A stretch of DNA of 64,000 nucleotides from Candidatus Cryptobacteroides onthequi (GTDB lineage Bacteria > Bacteroidota > Bacteroidia > Bacteroidales > UBA932). Both the position numbers and the translations under genes were made by a program. Shown piece by piece: positions 17,303-25,969 of the stretch (position 1 is the first letter of the stretch; every line of letters begins with the position of its first letter). The notes under the pieces were generated by a model. It searched no databases and had not been told where the DNA came from. It saw only the letters and a list, made by a program, of their open reading frames with translations. The stretch covers positions 29,688 through 93,687 of the forward strand of contig JAGHSA010000003.1 in assembly GCA_018066125.1 (NCBI GenBank), in the 5' to 3' direction.

Positions 17303-20300
17303 ATGAAACAATCAATTAAAAGATTGGCAATCGTTGTTGTATCACTTCTCGTGAGCATCATGGCTTTCGCACAGAAAGTTACTGTCACCGGTACAGTGAC
17401 TGACCAGACAGGTCAGCCTGTCATCGGCGCCGGCATCTTCGAGAAAGGAACGACAAATGGAGTTTCAACAGACGTTGACGGCAAATACGTCATCGCAGTC
17501 AACCAGGGTGCGACACTGACCTACTCTTGTGTAGGCTATGCTGACGCCCAGCAGAAAGTCACCGGCCCAGGTGAGCTCAACATCACGCTCGCAGACGACA
17601 CCACCCTCCTCGAGGAGACCGTGGTCATCGGTTACGGCGTGCAGAAGAAGAGCGATGTCACAGGTGCCATCGCATCTATCGGCAAGGACGCTCTCCAGAA
17701 CCGCTCTTTAAGCGATGTCGCTTCTGCGCTTTCTGGAAAGACAGCCGGCGTGCAGGTCATCTCCACCACAGGCAAGCCAGGTGAGATCGGAACCATCCGT
17801 GTACGCGGTCTTTCTTCAAACAACGCAGGTTCATCAAACCCTCTCTACATCGTGGACGGTCTTCAGGTAAGCAGCCTCGCTACAGTTGACCCTGCAAACG
17901 TCGAGAGCATGGAAATCCTCAAGGATGCCGCATCAGCAGCGATCTACGGTGCCCAGGCAGGTAACGGTGTCGTACTCATCACCACCAAGACCGGCAAGAA
18001 GGGCGAAGGCAAGATATTCTATGACGGCAGCTACACAATGGAAAGCCTCGGATATCGCCCTAACATGATGAACGCCAGCCAGTACATTGACTATATGACC
18101 ACAGCCGGAGCCTTCACACAGACTCTTGTCGATGAGTACTGGGACAAGAAGACCGACACAGACTGGTTCAAGGAAGCTCTTCCAGGCGGCTATGCACAGC
18201 GTCACGTAGTAGGTGCACAGGGCGCCAATGACAAGGGCAGCTACTACACTTCACTTTCTCTCGTCGACCATGACGGTATTCTCTACGGAGACAAGGATAT
18301 CTTCAAGCGCATGTCATTCCAGCTCAATGCAGACTACAAAGTCAAGAGCTGGCTCAAACTCGGAACCACCAACACCTTCACCAGGCGCAAGACCAGATAC
18401 ATGGCAGCGTCACATGAGGGTGACGGCAGCATCATGGCAAGAGTTTACTCCATGGACCCTCTGACTCCTATGCTCTACGAGGAAGGCAACCTGCCTGAGT
18501 ACCTCAAGGACGCCATCGCACAAGGTCTGCCTGTCCAGATGACAGATGACGGCAAGTACATGTCTTCTACACAGTTCGTGGCCCGCACACAGAACCCGCT
18601 CTTCGGCGTATACCGCTATGCTGACGGCGGCACTGAGAACTACGCGCTTACCGGTACGATGTACGCCAACCTCACTCCTGTGAAGGGTCTTACCCTCACT
18701 TCACGTCTCGGCTATACATTCACCGCATACGACCAGACCTACTACACTGAGCCATATTGGATCTCAGGAACACAGTTTGACAACAACTACGACCTCTACG
18801 ACAAGATGGGCTTCGGGCTCAAGTATCAGTGGGAGAACTTCGCAAACTACAACGTGACCATCGCCAAAAAGCACAACCTTGACGCAATGGTCGGTATGTC
18901 ATACATTGAGGACAACCAGAAATATCTTGTGGCTCAGACCAACGAACTCAAGGACTACGCCGACAATTTCCACTACATCACATTCTACAAGGAAGACGCA
19001 TCTGTCCGCAAGTTGGAAGGCCACCCTACACGCAAGGCCAACATGTCATATTTCGCCCGTCTCGGATACAACTATGACAACAGGTACTTCATCCAGGCTT
19101 CTTTCCGTGCCGATGCTTTCGACTCTTCTTACCTTGCAGCATCCAACAGATGGGGATACTTCCCATCAATCTCTCTCGGATGGAACGTCACCAACGAGCC
19201 GTTCATGCAGAATGTAAGCAAGGATGTCCTCTCATTCCTCAAGGTACGTGCAAGCTACGGAACCAACGGAAACATCGCAGCACTCGGATCATACTGGTAT
19301 GACGCTACCGTAAAGATCGGCGCATCAAACTATCAGATGGATAACAGCGGGAATATCACTCTTGCGACATACCCTACATCTGCATCCAACGCAGGCCTCA
19401 AGTGGGAGACATCCAAGCAGCTTGACCTCGGTATAGACGCCCGTTTCCTCAGAGACCGACTCACTATCGGCATCGACTACTACAACAAGAACACTGACGA
19501 CCTCATCTCGAAGGTTACTCCTTCATACACGACTGGTCAGTCTGAAGTATACATGAATGTGGGCTCTGTCAACAATAGCGGTATCGAAATAGAGGCTTCA
19601 TGGAAGGACGTCATCGGCGACTTCTCATACGGCATCAGCGGCAACATCTCGCACAACGCCAACATGGTGACATCACTCAACCCGGTACTTCGTCCACGCA
19701 TCAACGGTGTGTTCGTCTCCAACAACCACTATGCTACGGCATTCGAGATAGACAAGTCTATCTGGTACATGAGAGGCTTCCAGTATGAAGGCTTCGACGA
19801 GAACGGACAGCCACAGTTCAAGGATATTGACGGAAACGACAAGATCGACGAGGCTGACCAGACTGAGATCGGAAGCCCACTGCCTGACTTCACATACGGC
19901 ATCACCCTCACAGCCGGCTGGAAGGGAATCGACCTTTCTATCTTCGGAAGCGGCTCACAGGGCAATGATGTCTGGTTCGGTATGCTTCGCTCCGATACAC
20001 CAGACCGCAATCTCCCTGCAGTATTCTATACTGACAGCTGGAATAAGGCTGGCGCAGGTGCACGCTACCCTGCCATCGGTACGACAGTTAACACATACTA
20101 CTACCGTTCTTCAGGCTGTATCTATGACGGTTCATACTTCAAGATCAATCAGATCCAGCTCGGTTACAGCTTCCCTAAGAGCCTTATCGAGAAGGCCAAG
20201 CTCAGCAACCTCAGAGTATATGCTTCACTTGACGACTACTTCACATTCACCAAGTACGTCGGATTCGACCCTGCATCAGCAAGTACCAACAACGGTAACG

Positions 20301-20371
20301 GTATGGGTATCGACGTAGGTACCTATCCAAGTGCGAGGAAGCTTATGTTCGGTGTCAACATTTCATTCTAA
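17303..20371 (+). CDS. SusC-like TonB-dependent outer-membrane transporter
   Basis: A 1022-aa SusC/RagA-type receptor. A signal peptide of about 24 aa ends AFAQ. A CarboxypepD-regulatory-like domain follows (about 25-100, VTVTGTVTDQTGQPVIGAG), then the conserved EETVVIGYGVQKKSDVTG segment leading into the plug domain (about 115-225, with IRVRGLSSNN and SNPLYIVDGLQV). The remainder is a beta barrel ending LMFGVNISF with a terminal Phe. It imports a glycan or peptide across the outer membrane using TonB energy, in complex with the SusD protein encoded 15 bp downstream. The start at 17303 is the first that yields a proper signal peptide. No sigma/anti-sigma pair is present; the divergent kinases are the nearest regulators. 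Confidence 0.93.
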   Translation: MKQSIKRLAIVVVSLLVSIMAFAQKVTVTGTVTDQTGQPVIGAGIFEKGTTNGVSTDVDGKYVIAVNQGATLTYSCVGYADAQQKVTGPGELNITLADDTTLLEETVVIGYGVQKKSDVTGAIASIGKDALQNRSLSDVASALSGKTAGVQVISTTGKPGEIGTIRVRGLSSNNAGSSNPLYIVDGLQVSSLATVDPANVESMEILKDAASAAIYGAQAGNGVVLITTKTGKKGEGKIFYDGSYTMESLGYRPNMMNASQYIDYMTTAGAFTQTLVDEYWDKKTDTDWFKEALPGGYAQRHVVGAQGANDKGSYYTSLSLVDHDGILYGDKDIFKRMSFQLNADYKVKSWLKLGTTNTFTRRKTRYMAASHEGDGSIMARVYSMDPLTPMLYEEGNLPEYLKDAIAQGLPVQMTDDGKYMSSTQFVARTQNPLFGVYRYADGGTENYALTGTMYANLTPVKGLTLTSRLGYTFTAYDQTYYTEPYWISGTQFDNNYDLYDKMGFGLKYQWENFANYNVTIAKKHNLDAMVGMSYIEDNQKYLVAQTNELKDYADNFHYITFYKEDASVRKLEGHPTRKANMSYFARLGYNYDNRYFIQASFRADAFDSSYLAASNRWGYFPSISLGWNVTNEPFMQNVSKDVLSFLKVRASYGTNGNIAALGSYWYDATVKIGASNYQMDNSGNITLATYPTSASNAGLKWETSKQLDLGIDARFLRDRLTIGIDYYNKNTDDLISKVTPSYTTGQSEVYMNVGSVNNSGIEIEASWKDVIGDFSYGISGNISHNANMVTSLNPVLRPRINGVFVSNNHYATAFEIDKSIWYMRGFQYEGFDENGQPQFKDIDGNDKIDEADQTEIGSPLPDFTYGITLTAGWKGIDLSIFGSGSQGNDVWFGMLRSDTPDRNLPAVFYTDSWNKAGAGARYPAIGTTVNTYYYRSSGCIYDGSYFKINQIQLGYSFPKSLIEKAKLSNLRVYASLDDYFTFTKYVGFDPASASTNNGNGMGIDVGTYPSARKLMFGVNISF

Positions 20372-20386
20372 CAGAACTCCGAGAAT

Positions 20387-22135
20387 ATGAAAAAATATAT
20401 ATTGACTATCGCTGCAGCCGTAGCTGCAATGACATTCACATCCTGCAACCAGGATCTCCTCGAGGAGCCACAGAAGGGCACCTACTCAGAGTCCCAGTTC
20501 TATAAGACCGACGAAGACTGCCAATCAGCTCTCGCGGCCTGCTACGCTGCCATCCAGCATGGAAAGGCTTCCAAGGGAGGCTTCTTCATGGTCGACATGT
20601 GTATCACCTCTCTTCTCGGTGACGATGCATACAAGACATCTTCTGGCTACAAGGCTGACGACTATCACACCTTCATGCTTTCGACCTACGACGCTACACA
20701 CAGCTTCGTGAACAACGAGTTCCAGATGCTGTTCCAGATCGTATATCGCTGCAACCTTGTGATCGACTACTTCGGAGCCGGCACTTCCGCCATCCAGAAG
20801 AACGCAGTTGCAGAGGCAAAGGTCATCAGAGCATTCGCATACTCAAAGATCATCTCATTCTGGGGCACACCTCCACTCGTAAAGAATGTGCCTAGAACCG
20901 GTGCCGACATGCAGCTTCCAAACGCAAGCACCCAGGAGCTCTGGGCTTGGGTCATCAGCACTCTCGATGAGGCTATCAACTCCGGTGTCCTTCAGTCAAA
21001 GAGCGGCCCTAACGACAAGTCTGTCGTACGCGTGACCAAGGAGTTCGCAATGGCACTCAAGGGCAAGGCACAGGTATTCGCAGGTGACTATGCAGGTGCA
21101 AAGACCACCCTCAAGGCTGTCATGGAAAGCGGCAAGTACTCTCTCGTCCCAGGTGACCAGATGGAGCTCCTCGGCATGGGCAGCAAGTGCAACAACAACT
21201 GCGAGAGCCTCTTTGAGACCAACACCATCGCTGACGACAACAATTACTCAATCGTCTGCGCTAATGACAACTGGATGGCATACGTGCCTTGCCGTATGGA
21301 CAAGCACGCCCTCATAGCAGGATCATACTTCACACAGTATCAGGGTGCGACATGGGGTTATTACGCTCCTTCAGAGAAAATCATCAAGGCGATGATCGCT
21401 CACGAGGGATGGAACTCAAACCGTTTCAAGGCTTGGTTCTGGACATACGAGCAGAACATGGAGATGGGTCTCGGTTCTTTCGAGAGCCAGAAGAAAGAAT
21501 CTGACCAGACCGCTCTCGATGCCATGGGCTTCGAGCCTCGCAAGGACTTCAAGTCAAATGCAGGCAAGTGGTGGTGCGCTGAGTGTGCGGGCATCTGGAA
21601 CAGGAAGCTCATGATTCCTGCTGAAGATATGTTCAAGAACAACTATGGCTACGATTCAGCTAACCGTAAATATATGCGTCTTGCTGAGGTTTACCTCCTC
21701 TATGCAGAGGCGTGCGCACAGCTCGGTGAGACCAGCGGCGCAGGTCTCCAGGCACTCAACGACATCGCTACACGCGCGGGCGCCCCTACCTATCCTACAC
21801 TTAACATGGCAAATGTAAAGCAGGAGAAATGGTTTGAGATGTGGATGGAAGGCTGCCGCTACGTCGACCTCGTACGCTGGGGAGATGGTCCTACCGAACT
21901 TGCGAACCATTGGAAGACCGTCCCTACATTCTACGGATACAAGACAGGCAAGTCATTCAAGGACATCGCTCCTGATGGAAAGAACCTCTACGATGTATAT
22001 GACATCCGCGAGCTTGACCTCGAAGCTCTCACCAATACCACTTACGGTTTCCGCAAGGGCCAGGATGAGCTTCTTCCATTCCCTGCAACAGAGCTTGCAA
22101 ACAATCCAAACCTGGTACAGAATCCAAACTGGTAG
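20387..22135 (+). CDS. SusD/RagB-like outer-membrane nutrient-binding lipoprotein
   Basis: A 582-aa SusD-type lipoprotein (lipobox FTSC, Cys20) forming the lid of the SusC channel. Family signatures include the N-terminal QDLLEEPQKGTYSESQFY, the helical TPR-like body (AEAKVIRAFAYSKI) and the C-terminal LAEVYLLYAEACAQLGE, FEMWMEGCRYVDLVRWGD and ELLPFPATELANNPNL. It is translated 15 bp after susC and followed by a strong terminator, so susC/susD form a two-gene unit with no hydrolase attached. The nearest glycan hydrolases are the GH106 genes about 6-13 kb upstream. Confidence 0.93.
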   Translation: MKKYILTIAAAVAAMTFTSCNQDLLEEPQKGTYSESQFYKTDEDCQSALAACYAAIQHGKASKGGFFMVDMCITSLLGDDAYKTSSGYKADDYHTFMLSTYDATHSFVNNEFQMLFQIVYRCNLVIDYFGAGTSAIQKNAVAEAKVIRAFAYSKIISFWGTPPLVKNVPRTGADMQLPNASTQELWAWVISTLDEAINSGVLQSKSGPNDKSVVRVTKEFAMALKGKAQVFAGDYAGAKTTLKAVMESGKYSLVPGDQMELLGMGSKCNNNCESLFETNTIADDNNYSIVCANDNWMAYVPCRMDKHALIAGSYFTQYQGATWGYYAPSEKIIKAMIAHEGWNSNRFKAWFWTYEQNMEMGLGSFESQKKESDQTALDAMGFEPRKDFKSNAGKWWCAECAGIWNRKLMIPAEDMFKNNYGYDSANRKYMRLAEVYLLYAEACAQLGETSGAGLQALNDIATRAGAPTYPTLNMANVKQEKWFEMWMEGCRYVDLVRWGDGPTELANHWKTVPTFYGYKTGKSFKDIAPDGKNLYDVYDIRELDLEALTNTTYGFRKGQDELLPFPATELANNPNLVQNPNW

Positions 22136-22144
22136 CATATAGTG

Positions 22145-22181
22145 AGCGAGGATGGCCATCCGGTCATCCTCGCTTCTTTTT
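22145..22181 (+). terminator. Intrinsic terminator after susD
   Basis: Perfect 10-bp stem (AGCGAGGATG, 22145-22154, with CATCCTCGCT, 22165-22174), a 10-nt loop, then TCTTTTTAT. It lies in the short gap between the convergent susD and murQ stops. Confidence 0.85.
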
Positions 22182-22195
22182 ATATCTGCCCACGG

Positions 22196-23005
22196 CTATT
22201 TCTGAGCCAGATATGCCTCTACGGCCTGGCGTACATGTCCATACTTCATGAGAAGCTCCTTTGCCTGGTCATAGTCTGTGATGCCGGTCTCGTCCATGAC
22301 CATGCGCGTGCCGCGATCCACAAGTTTCTTGTTGGTCAGTTCCATATCCACCATACGGCAGCCCTTTACACGTCCCATCAGAATCATCACCGATGTAGAG
22401 ATCATGTTCAGTATGAGCTTCTGCGCCGTACCGGCCTTCATACGGGTGCTTCCGGTAACGAACTCAGGTCCGACAACGGCCACGCATGGTATCTCAGCCA
22501 CTTCCGTGACCGGGGATCCGGCATTGCATGTGACACATGCGGTGAGAAGCCCGCGCTCACGTGCAGCCTTGATGCCGCCTATCACATATGGGGTGCATCC
22601 CGACGCCGCAATACCCACAACGGTGTCTTCCTTGGTAGGGTTGTATGCCTCGATATCCTTCCATCCCTGTTCAGTATCATCCTCAGCGCCTTCAACAGCG
22701 GTACGTATGGCACCGTCACCGCCTGCGATGATACCGATGAAGGCATCGCGCACACCATACGTCGGAGGTATTTCGGAAGCATCCACCACACCAAGCCTTC
22801 CGCTGGTGCCGGAACCGATATAGAAAACTCTTCCGCCACGGTGCATGCGTTCCACGATGCCGTTCACAAGGGCCTCGATCTGCGGGATGGCTTTGGCAAC
22901 TGCATCGGGCACGCTCCTGTCTTCGGAATTAATGGCCTGAAGGAGCTCATTTGCAGACATCTTGTCAAGATGTGCGTGATTTGATTTCTGTTCTGTAGTA
23001 AGCAT
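22196..23005 (-). CDS. murQ: N-acetylmuramic acid 6-phosphate etherase
   Basis: A 269-aa cytoplasmic enzyme that removes the lactyl ether from MurNAc-6-phosphate, giving GlcNAc-6-phosphate and D-lactate in cell-wall recycling. The SIS-fold signature is clear: FYIGSGTSGRLGVVDASE followed by PPTYG, then GIAASGCTPYV and the family hallmark GSTRMKAGTAQKLILNM. It is slightly short, but both halves are complete. It is the last gene of a four-gene operon, 2 bp after the Stealth gene. Pairing with a sugar phosphotransferase and a glycosyltransferase rather than with MurNAc uptake or amidase genes is unusual. Confidence 0.93.
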   Translation of the reverse strand: MLTTEQKSNHAHLDKMSANELLQAINSEDRSVPDAVAKAIPQIEALVNGIVERMHRGGRVFYIGSGTSGRLGVVDASEIPPTYGVRDAFIGIIAGGDGAIRTAVEGAEDDTEQGWKDIEAYNPTKEDTVVGIAASGCTPYVIGGIKAARERGLLTACVTCNAGSPVTEVAEIPCVAVVGPEFVTGSTRMKAGTAQKLILNMISTSVMILMGRVKGCRMVDMELTNKKLVDRGTRMVMDETGITDYDQAKELLMKYGHVRQAVEAYLAQK

Positions 23006-23007
23006 GT

Positions 23008-23886
23008 CTATTTCTCAAAACGTGATTTATCCGGGAAATGCTTCTCGAAAGAAGCTGTAATCAGTGAGCGGTAATGCTCGAATTTCTCCTGAGGCATCTG
23101 GACATCATTGATGCATATCATCTTGGTGACAGGGGCCTCGATATACGGACATATCTTCTCTGCAGTGTAGACCGCCGGAGAGAGATGCTTGTTGGAGATG
23201 CCTCCCTTGACAGTCTTGCCCTGGAAGTACAGGAAGTCAAGGAAAAGGTACTGATTGAAATTGTCATCGGTGCGCAGAGGAGAGACGACCTGGAAGATCT
23301 TTTCCCTGGAGAAGTCATATATCCTCTCGCTCTGACTCCTCAGCATGGGAGATGTAGTGTGCTGTGGACGGACAAAGGTCAGACCCGGCTTCTGGCCCAG
23401 ACACAGACGTGCCTGACGGTCTGAATTGCGCACGCGGTGCTTGTATCCGTTTGTAGCGAAAAGGTGGCTGGTGAAGCCTATCGCGGACTTGCCTCCCACA
23501 AAGAAATCCTCTGCGGTGCAATCCATCACAGGGAACATGTCGTCGTTGAAATACAGGAATTCCTCTGCCAGACCGGGTATCCTGTGAAGGAACATCTCGA
23601 TGGTGGTGCTGTTGAATGTCGGGAGGAACTGCTCGGGGATGATGTCGCTGTGAAGGACGACATGGAGGTTGTCTCTATCCACCCACTCCGGCACCTGGCT
23701 CTCGCGGGAGACTATGAGATAAACATTCCGGACGGAAGGTATATGCTTCTGGATACCCCTCAGAAGATATTTGAGAGTGCCCCAGTCGCGGTAGCGCTTG
23801 GTCAGCGCCTTGCCTCCCACGACAGAAGCGTAATCCTGCTGCCAGAGCGGGTCACGTCCGTCTACGTATGTGATGATTGCGTCCAT
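23008..23886 (-). CDS. Stealth-family sugar phosphotransferase
   Basis: A 292-aa member of the Stealth family, enzymes that transfer hexose-1-phosphate from a nucleotide sugar to build phosphodiester-linked surface polysaccharides. Visible conserved regions are CR1 (DAIITYVDGRDPLW at the N terminus), CR2 (RYRDWGTLKYLLRGI, VYLIVSRESQVPEW and FLYFNDDMFP) and CR3 (HTTSPMLRS). It lacks extra domains and a signal peptide, so it acts in the cytoplasm. The start ATG overlaps the stop of the upstream glycosyltransferase by one base (TGATG), implying translational coupling. The longer frame to 24030 runs into that gene and was rejected. Confidence 0.87.
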   Translation of the reverse strand: MDAIITYVDGRDPLWQQDYASVVGGKALTKRYRDWGTLKYLLRGIQKHIPSVRNVYLIVSRESQVPEWVDRDNLHVVLHSDIIPEQFLPTFNSTTIEMFLHRIPGLAEEFLYFNDDMFPVMDCTAEDFFVGGKSAIGFTSHLFATNGYKHRVRNSDRQARLCLGQKPGLTFVRPQHTTSPMLRSQSERIYDFSREKIFQVVSPLRTDDNFNQYLFLDFLYFQGKTVKGGISNKHLSPAVYTAEKICPYIEAPVTKMICINDVQMPQEKFEHYRSLITASFEKHFPDKSRFEK

Positions 23887-24764
23887 CAGATGATGTTTTT
23901 GAGATTGAAGTGAGAGTCCAGTGCCTTCCACTGGACATCGTTGCGGTTCTCCGCGCCCTTGTTGATGCTGCGCAGAGATATCTTTTGCGAACCGGTGACC
24001 GTCACCGGGTTGGGACAGAAGCCGCCGCATGCCACATCTATGCCGCTTGCCATCTCCACGGCCTTGAGCCAGAGGTCGTCCGTGGTAGGCGCGAGACGAC
24101 TGATGAGACCGGTATCAAAGAGATCATGTCCTGCATCGGCGCAGCGCTGTGCGAAATGAGGCGGATAGAGTATGGCTCCGAACCCCAGAGCCAGCAGACT
24201 CTGCGCGGGCCCTGTCGCCACAAGGGGCTTCTTCCACATCCTGTAGGAGTAGAAATGCCCCGGGTCGATGACCCTGGCAATATTGGACACCACGGCGTCC
24301 GGGTGCGACTCATGGAGGCTGACCAGCCTGGATATGGTATTGCGGTCATACCAGCAGTCGTCATCCACTGTGACGACACATGAGTCCGGGTACTGCTGAA
24401 GGGCGTGGAAGTATTTGTTGTGGCATTTCAGATTATATGGCAGGAATACGATCTCGACGCCCAGCTGCACGTATCCGGTGAGTGAGTCCGGCAGCTGCGC
24501 CATGCCTCCCGGGAATTCTTCCTCCGTAAGTGCGATCACGATGCGGTCGGGACGTCTTGTCTGGCGCATGAGGGACTCTATCACCGCCCACAGCCGCCCG
24601 ATGCGTGACGGGATGGCCGTAAGGCTCACGGTAACTCCATCGACGCGGCCGCTCAGAGACTGATGAACGTCCCCCTGGCGGAAATGCAGCCACAGTGGCA
24701 TCGTCAGTTCCCTGACGGAACGGACGATGTTGGCGAAGAACTTGATTGCGGCGTACCTGTCCAT
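23886..24764 (-). CDS. Glycosyltransferase (GT-A fold, family 2-like)
   Basis: A 292-aa predicted cytoplasmic glycosyltransferase. The pattern VSLTAIPSRIGRLWAVIESL followed by RPDRIVIAL and the acidic VDDDC (DxD-like metal and nucleotide-sugar site, about residue 130) fits GT-A enzymes; GFGAILYPP and DDLWLK are typical downstream motifs. No membrane segment is evident. It is coupled by TGATG overlaps to both neighbours: the metallophosphoesterase upstream and the Stealth gene downstream. It probably adds a sugar to the same surface or periplasmic glycan as the Stealth protein; donor and acceptor are unknown. Confidence 0.78.
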   Translation of the reverse strand: MDRYAAIKFFANIVRSVRELTMPLWLHFRQGDVHQSLSGRVDGVTVSLTAIPSRIGRLWAVIESLMRQTRRPDRIVIALTEEEFPGGMAQLPDSLTGYVQLGVEIVFLPYNLKCHNKYFHALQQYPDSCVVTVDDDCWYDRNTISRLVSLHESHPDAVVSNIARVIDPGHFYSYRMWKKPLVATGPAQSLLALGFGAILYPPHFAQRCADAGHDLFDTGLISRLAPTTDDLWLKAVEMASGIDVACGGFCPNPVTVTGSQKISLRSINKGAENRNDVQWKALDSHFNLKNII

Positions 24765-25882
24765 CAGCGGAGTTCAAAGCGTTGGGTCAGTGTCTCGGAA
24801 TCACCGGCGTAGAAGTCGACAGTGATGCCGTGACGTGTAACATCAAGTCTGTAAGAGCCAGCTGCCGGCGAGATGCTGTACCTCTTGAGCCCGGCACGGT
24901 ATTCGTCGAAAAGTGCAGTCTCGTCCTTGACCGGAGATCCGTCAGGCATGGATTCGAGTCTGGTGCGGAGAATGCCGTACTCTGCAGCACCCTGAGCCTT
25001 GACCACATAGCGGTCGAGCTCCGGCCTGCTCCATACGCTGGTCATGGTCATCTGTGTGATGCGGCCACCGTCTCCGTACCAGTCTGCCAGCTCGGTATGG
25101 TGTGTGTGCCCGCAGAGGACTATGGCACCGCGGCGGGCGAACTCCTCCCTGAAATGGAGGCGTGCCTTTGTATGCTTCTCCTTGTCGCTGCCGTGGAAGA
25201 ACCACCTGCAGCTGCTGCCATCATATGGCAGGACAGGTCCGTGAGAGATGATGAAGGTGTGGCGTGCACCCTTCGTGGCTTCCAGAAGGCGCTCTATCTC
25301 CTCGTCATCCGGATGGCTGAAGTCTATGACGATATAGGCGTCGCGGCCGATATTGAACGAGAATGTGGTCTTGTCTATCTTTTTCCCGAGCTCCTGCGAC
25401 ATACGTGCCGGCATGTAGCGTTCATACGCCTCCTGCGCATCGACGCCACGGATGTCATGATTGCCGACAACGGTCACGAACGGTAGCCCGCCGAGCTCGG
25501 ACTTGAAGCTGTCCATCACGTCCCTGAGCATCTTGACATGCACTTCCCCGCTGCCGCAGTCACCCTGGATGAGGTCACCCATCTGGAAGACCATCGCAGT
25601 GCGCTCGTCAATGAGACGGGATGCGCGCCTGAGAAGCCTCGGGCAGCGCTCGCGCCACATCTCCCCGTTGCGTGCGAACTCCGCGCGCTGCACCCGGTTG
25701 AGCCACTCCGTAGGCTCATTGTAGCATGAATGATACACGCTGGCCGGCTCCGTATCGAAGTGAGTGTCACCGAGTATCACCACATTGTAGTGCGATGGTG
25801 CCTTGGCATCGAGACCGATGTCTGACAAGGCGAGCCCGGCAAGACTCATTGCGGAAAGGGAAAGAAACTGTCTCCTGTCCAT
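24764..25882 (-). CDS. Exported calcineurin-like metallophosphoesterase
   Basis: A 372-aa protein with a Tat-like N terminus (MDRRQFLSLSAMSLAGLAL) and the metallophosphoesterase motifs in order: GDTHFD, GDLIQGD, GNHD, SHGP and GHTHH. These supply the two-metal site that hydrolyses phosphomono- or phosphodiesters. As the first gene of an operon with a Stealth phosphotransferase, a plausible job is to cleave or trim phosphodiester-linked glycans in the periplasm; this is inference. Its stop overlaps the next start by one base. A -7 box is present at 25915-25922. Confidence 0.85.
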   Translation of the reverse strand: MDRRQFLSLSAMSLAGLALSDIGLDAKAPSHYNVVILGDTHFDTEPASVYHSCYNEPTEWLNRVQRAEFARNGEMWRERCPRLLRRASRLIDERTAMVFQMGDLIQGDCGSGEVHVKMLRDVMDSFKSELGGLPFVTVVGNHDIRGVDAQEAYERYMPARMSQELGKKIDKTTFSFNIGRDAYIVIDFSHPDDEEIERLLEATKGARHTFIISHGPVLPYDGSSCRWFFHGSDKEKHTKARLHFREEFARRGAIVLCGHTHHTELADWYGDGGRITQMTMTSVWSRPELDRYVVKAQGAAEYGILRTRLESMPDGSPVKDETALFDEYRAGLKRYSISPAAGSYRLDVTRHGITVDFYAGDSETLTQRFELR

Positions 25883-25914
25883 GTCTGGCTATTTCATTTG
25901 ACTTGTTTGAAACA

Positions 25915-25922
25915 CAAAGATA
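25915..25922 (-). promoter_or_regulatory. Candidate -7 element of the phosphoesterase-GT-Stealth-murQ operon
   Basis: Reads TATCTTTG on the minus strand (TAnnTTTG), 32 bp upstream of the ATG at 25882. It forms a divergent pair with 25943-25950, the two boxes lying 20 bp apart. Confidence 0.55.
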
Positions 25923-25942
25923 ACAAATTCCCAACTATTAAC

Positions 25943-25950
25943 TATCTTTG
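25943..25950 (+). promoter_or_regulatory. Candidate -7 element of the six-gene sugar-activation operon
   Basis: Reads TATCTTTG, identical to the divergent box, 19 bp upstream of the ATG at 25970. TTTG occurs at 25906-25909, farther than the standard -33 spacing. Confidence 0.55.
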
Positions 25951-25969
25951 TTATTTACAGATAAGGCAT

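Noticed and set aside
23887-24030. N-terminal extension of the Stealth protein
   Set aside because: The added residues are the glycosyltransferase gene in another frame; the Stealth CR1 motif begins exactly at the later ATG.
24746-25486. 246-residue forward frame inside the metallophosphoesterase gene
   Set aside because: Opposite strand of a gene with all five phosphoesterase motifs.
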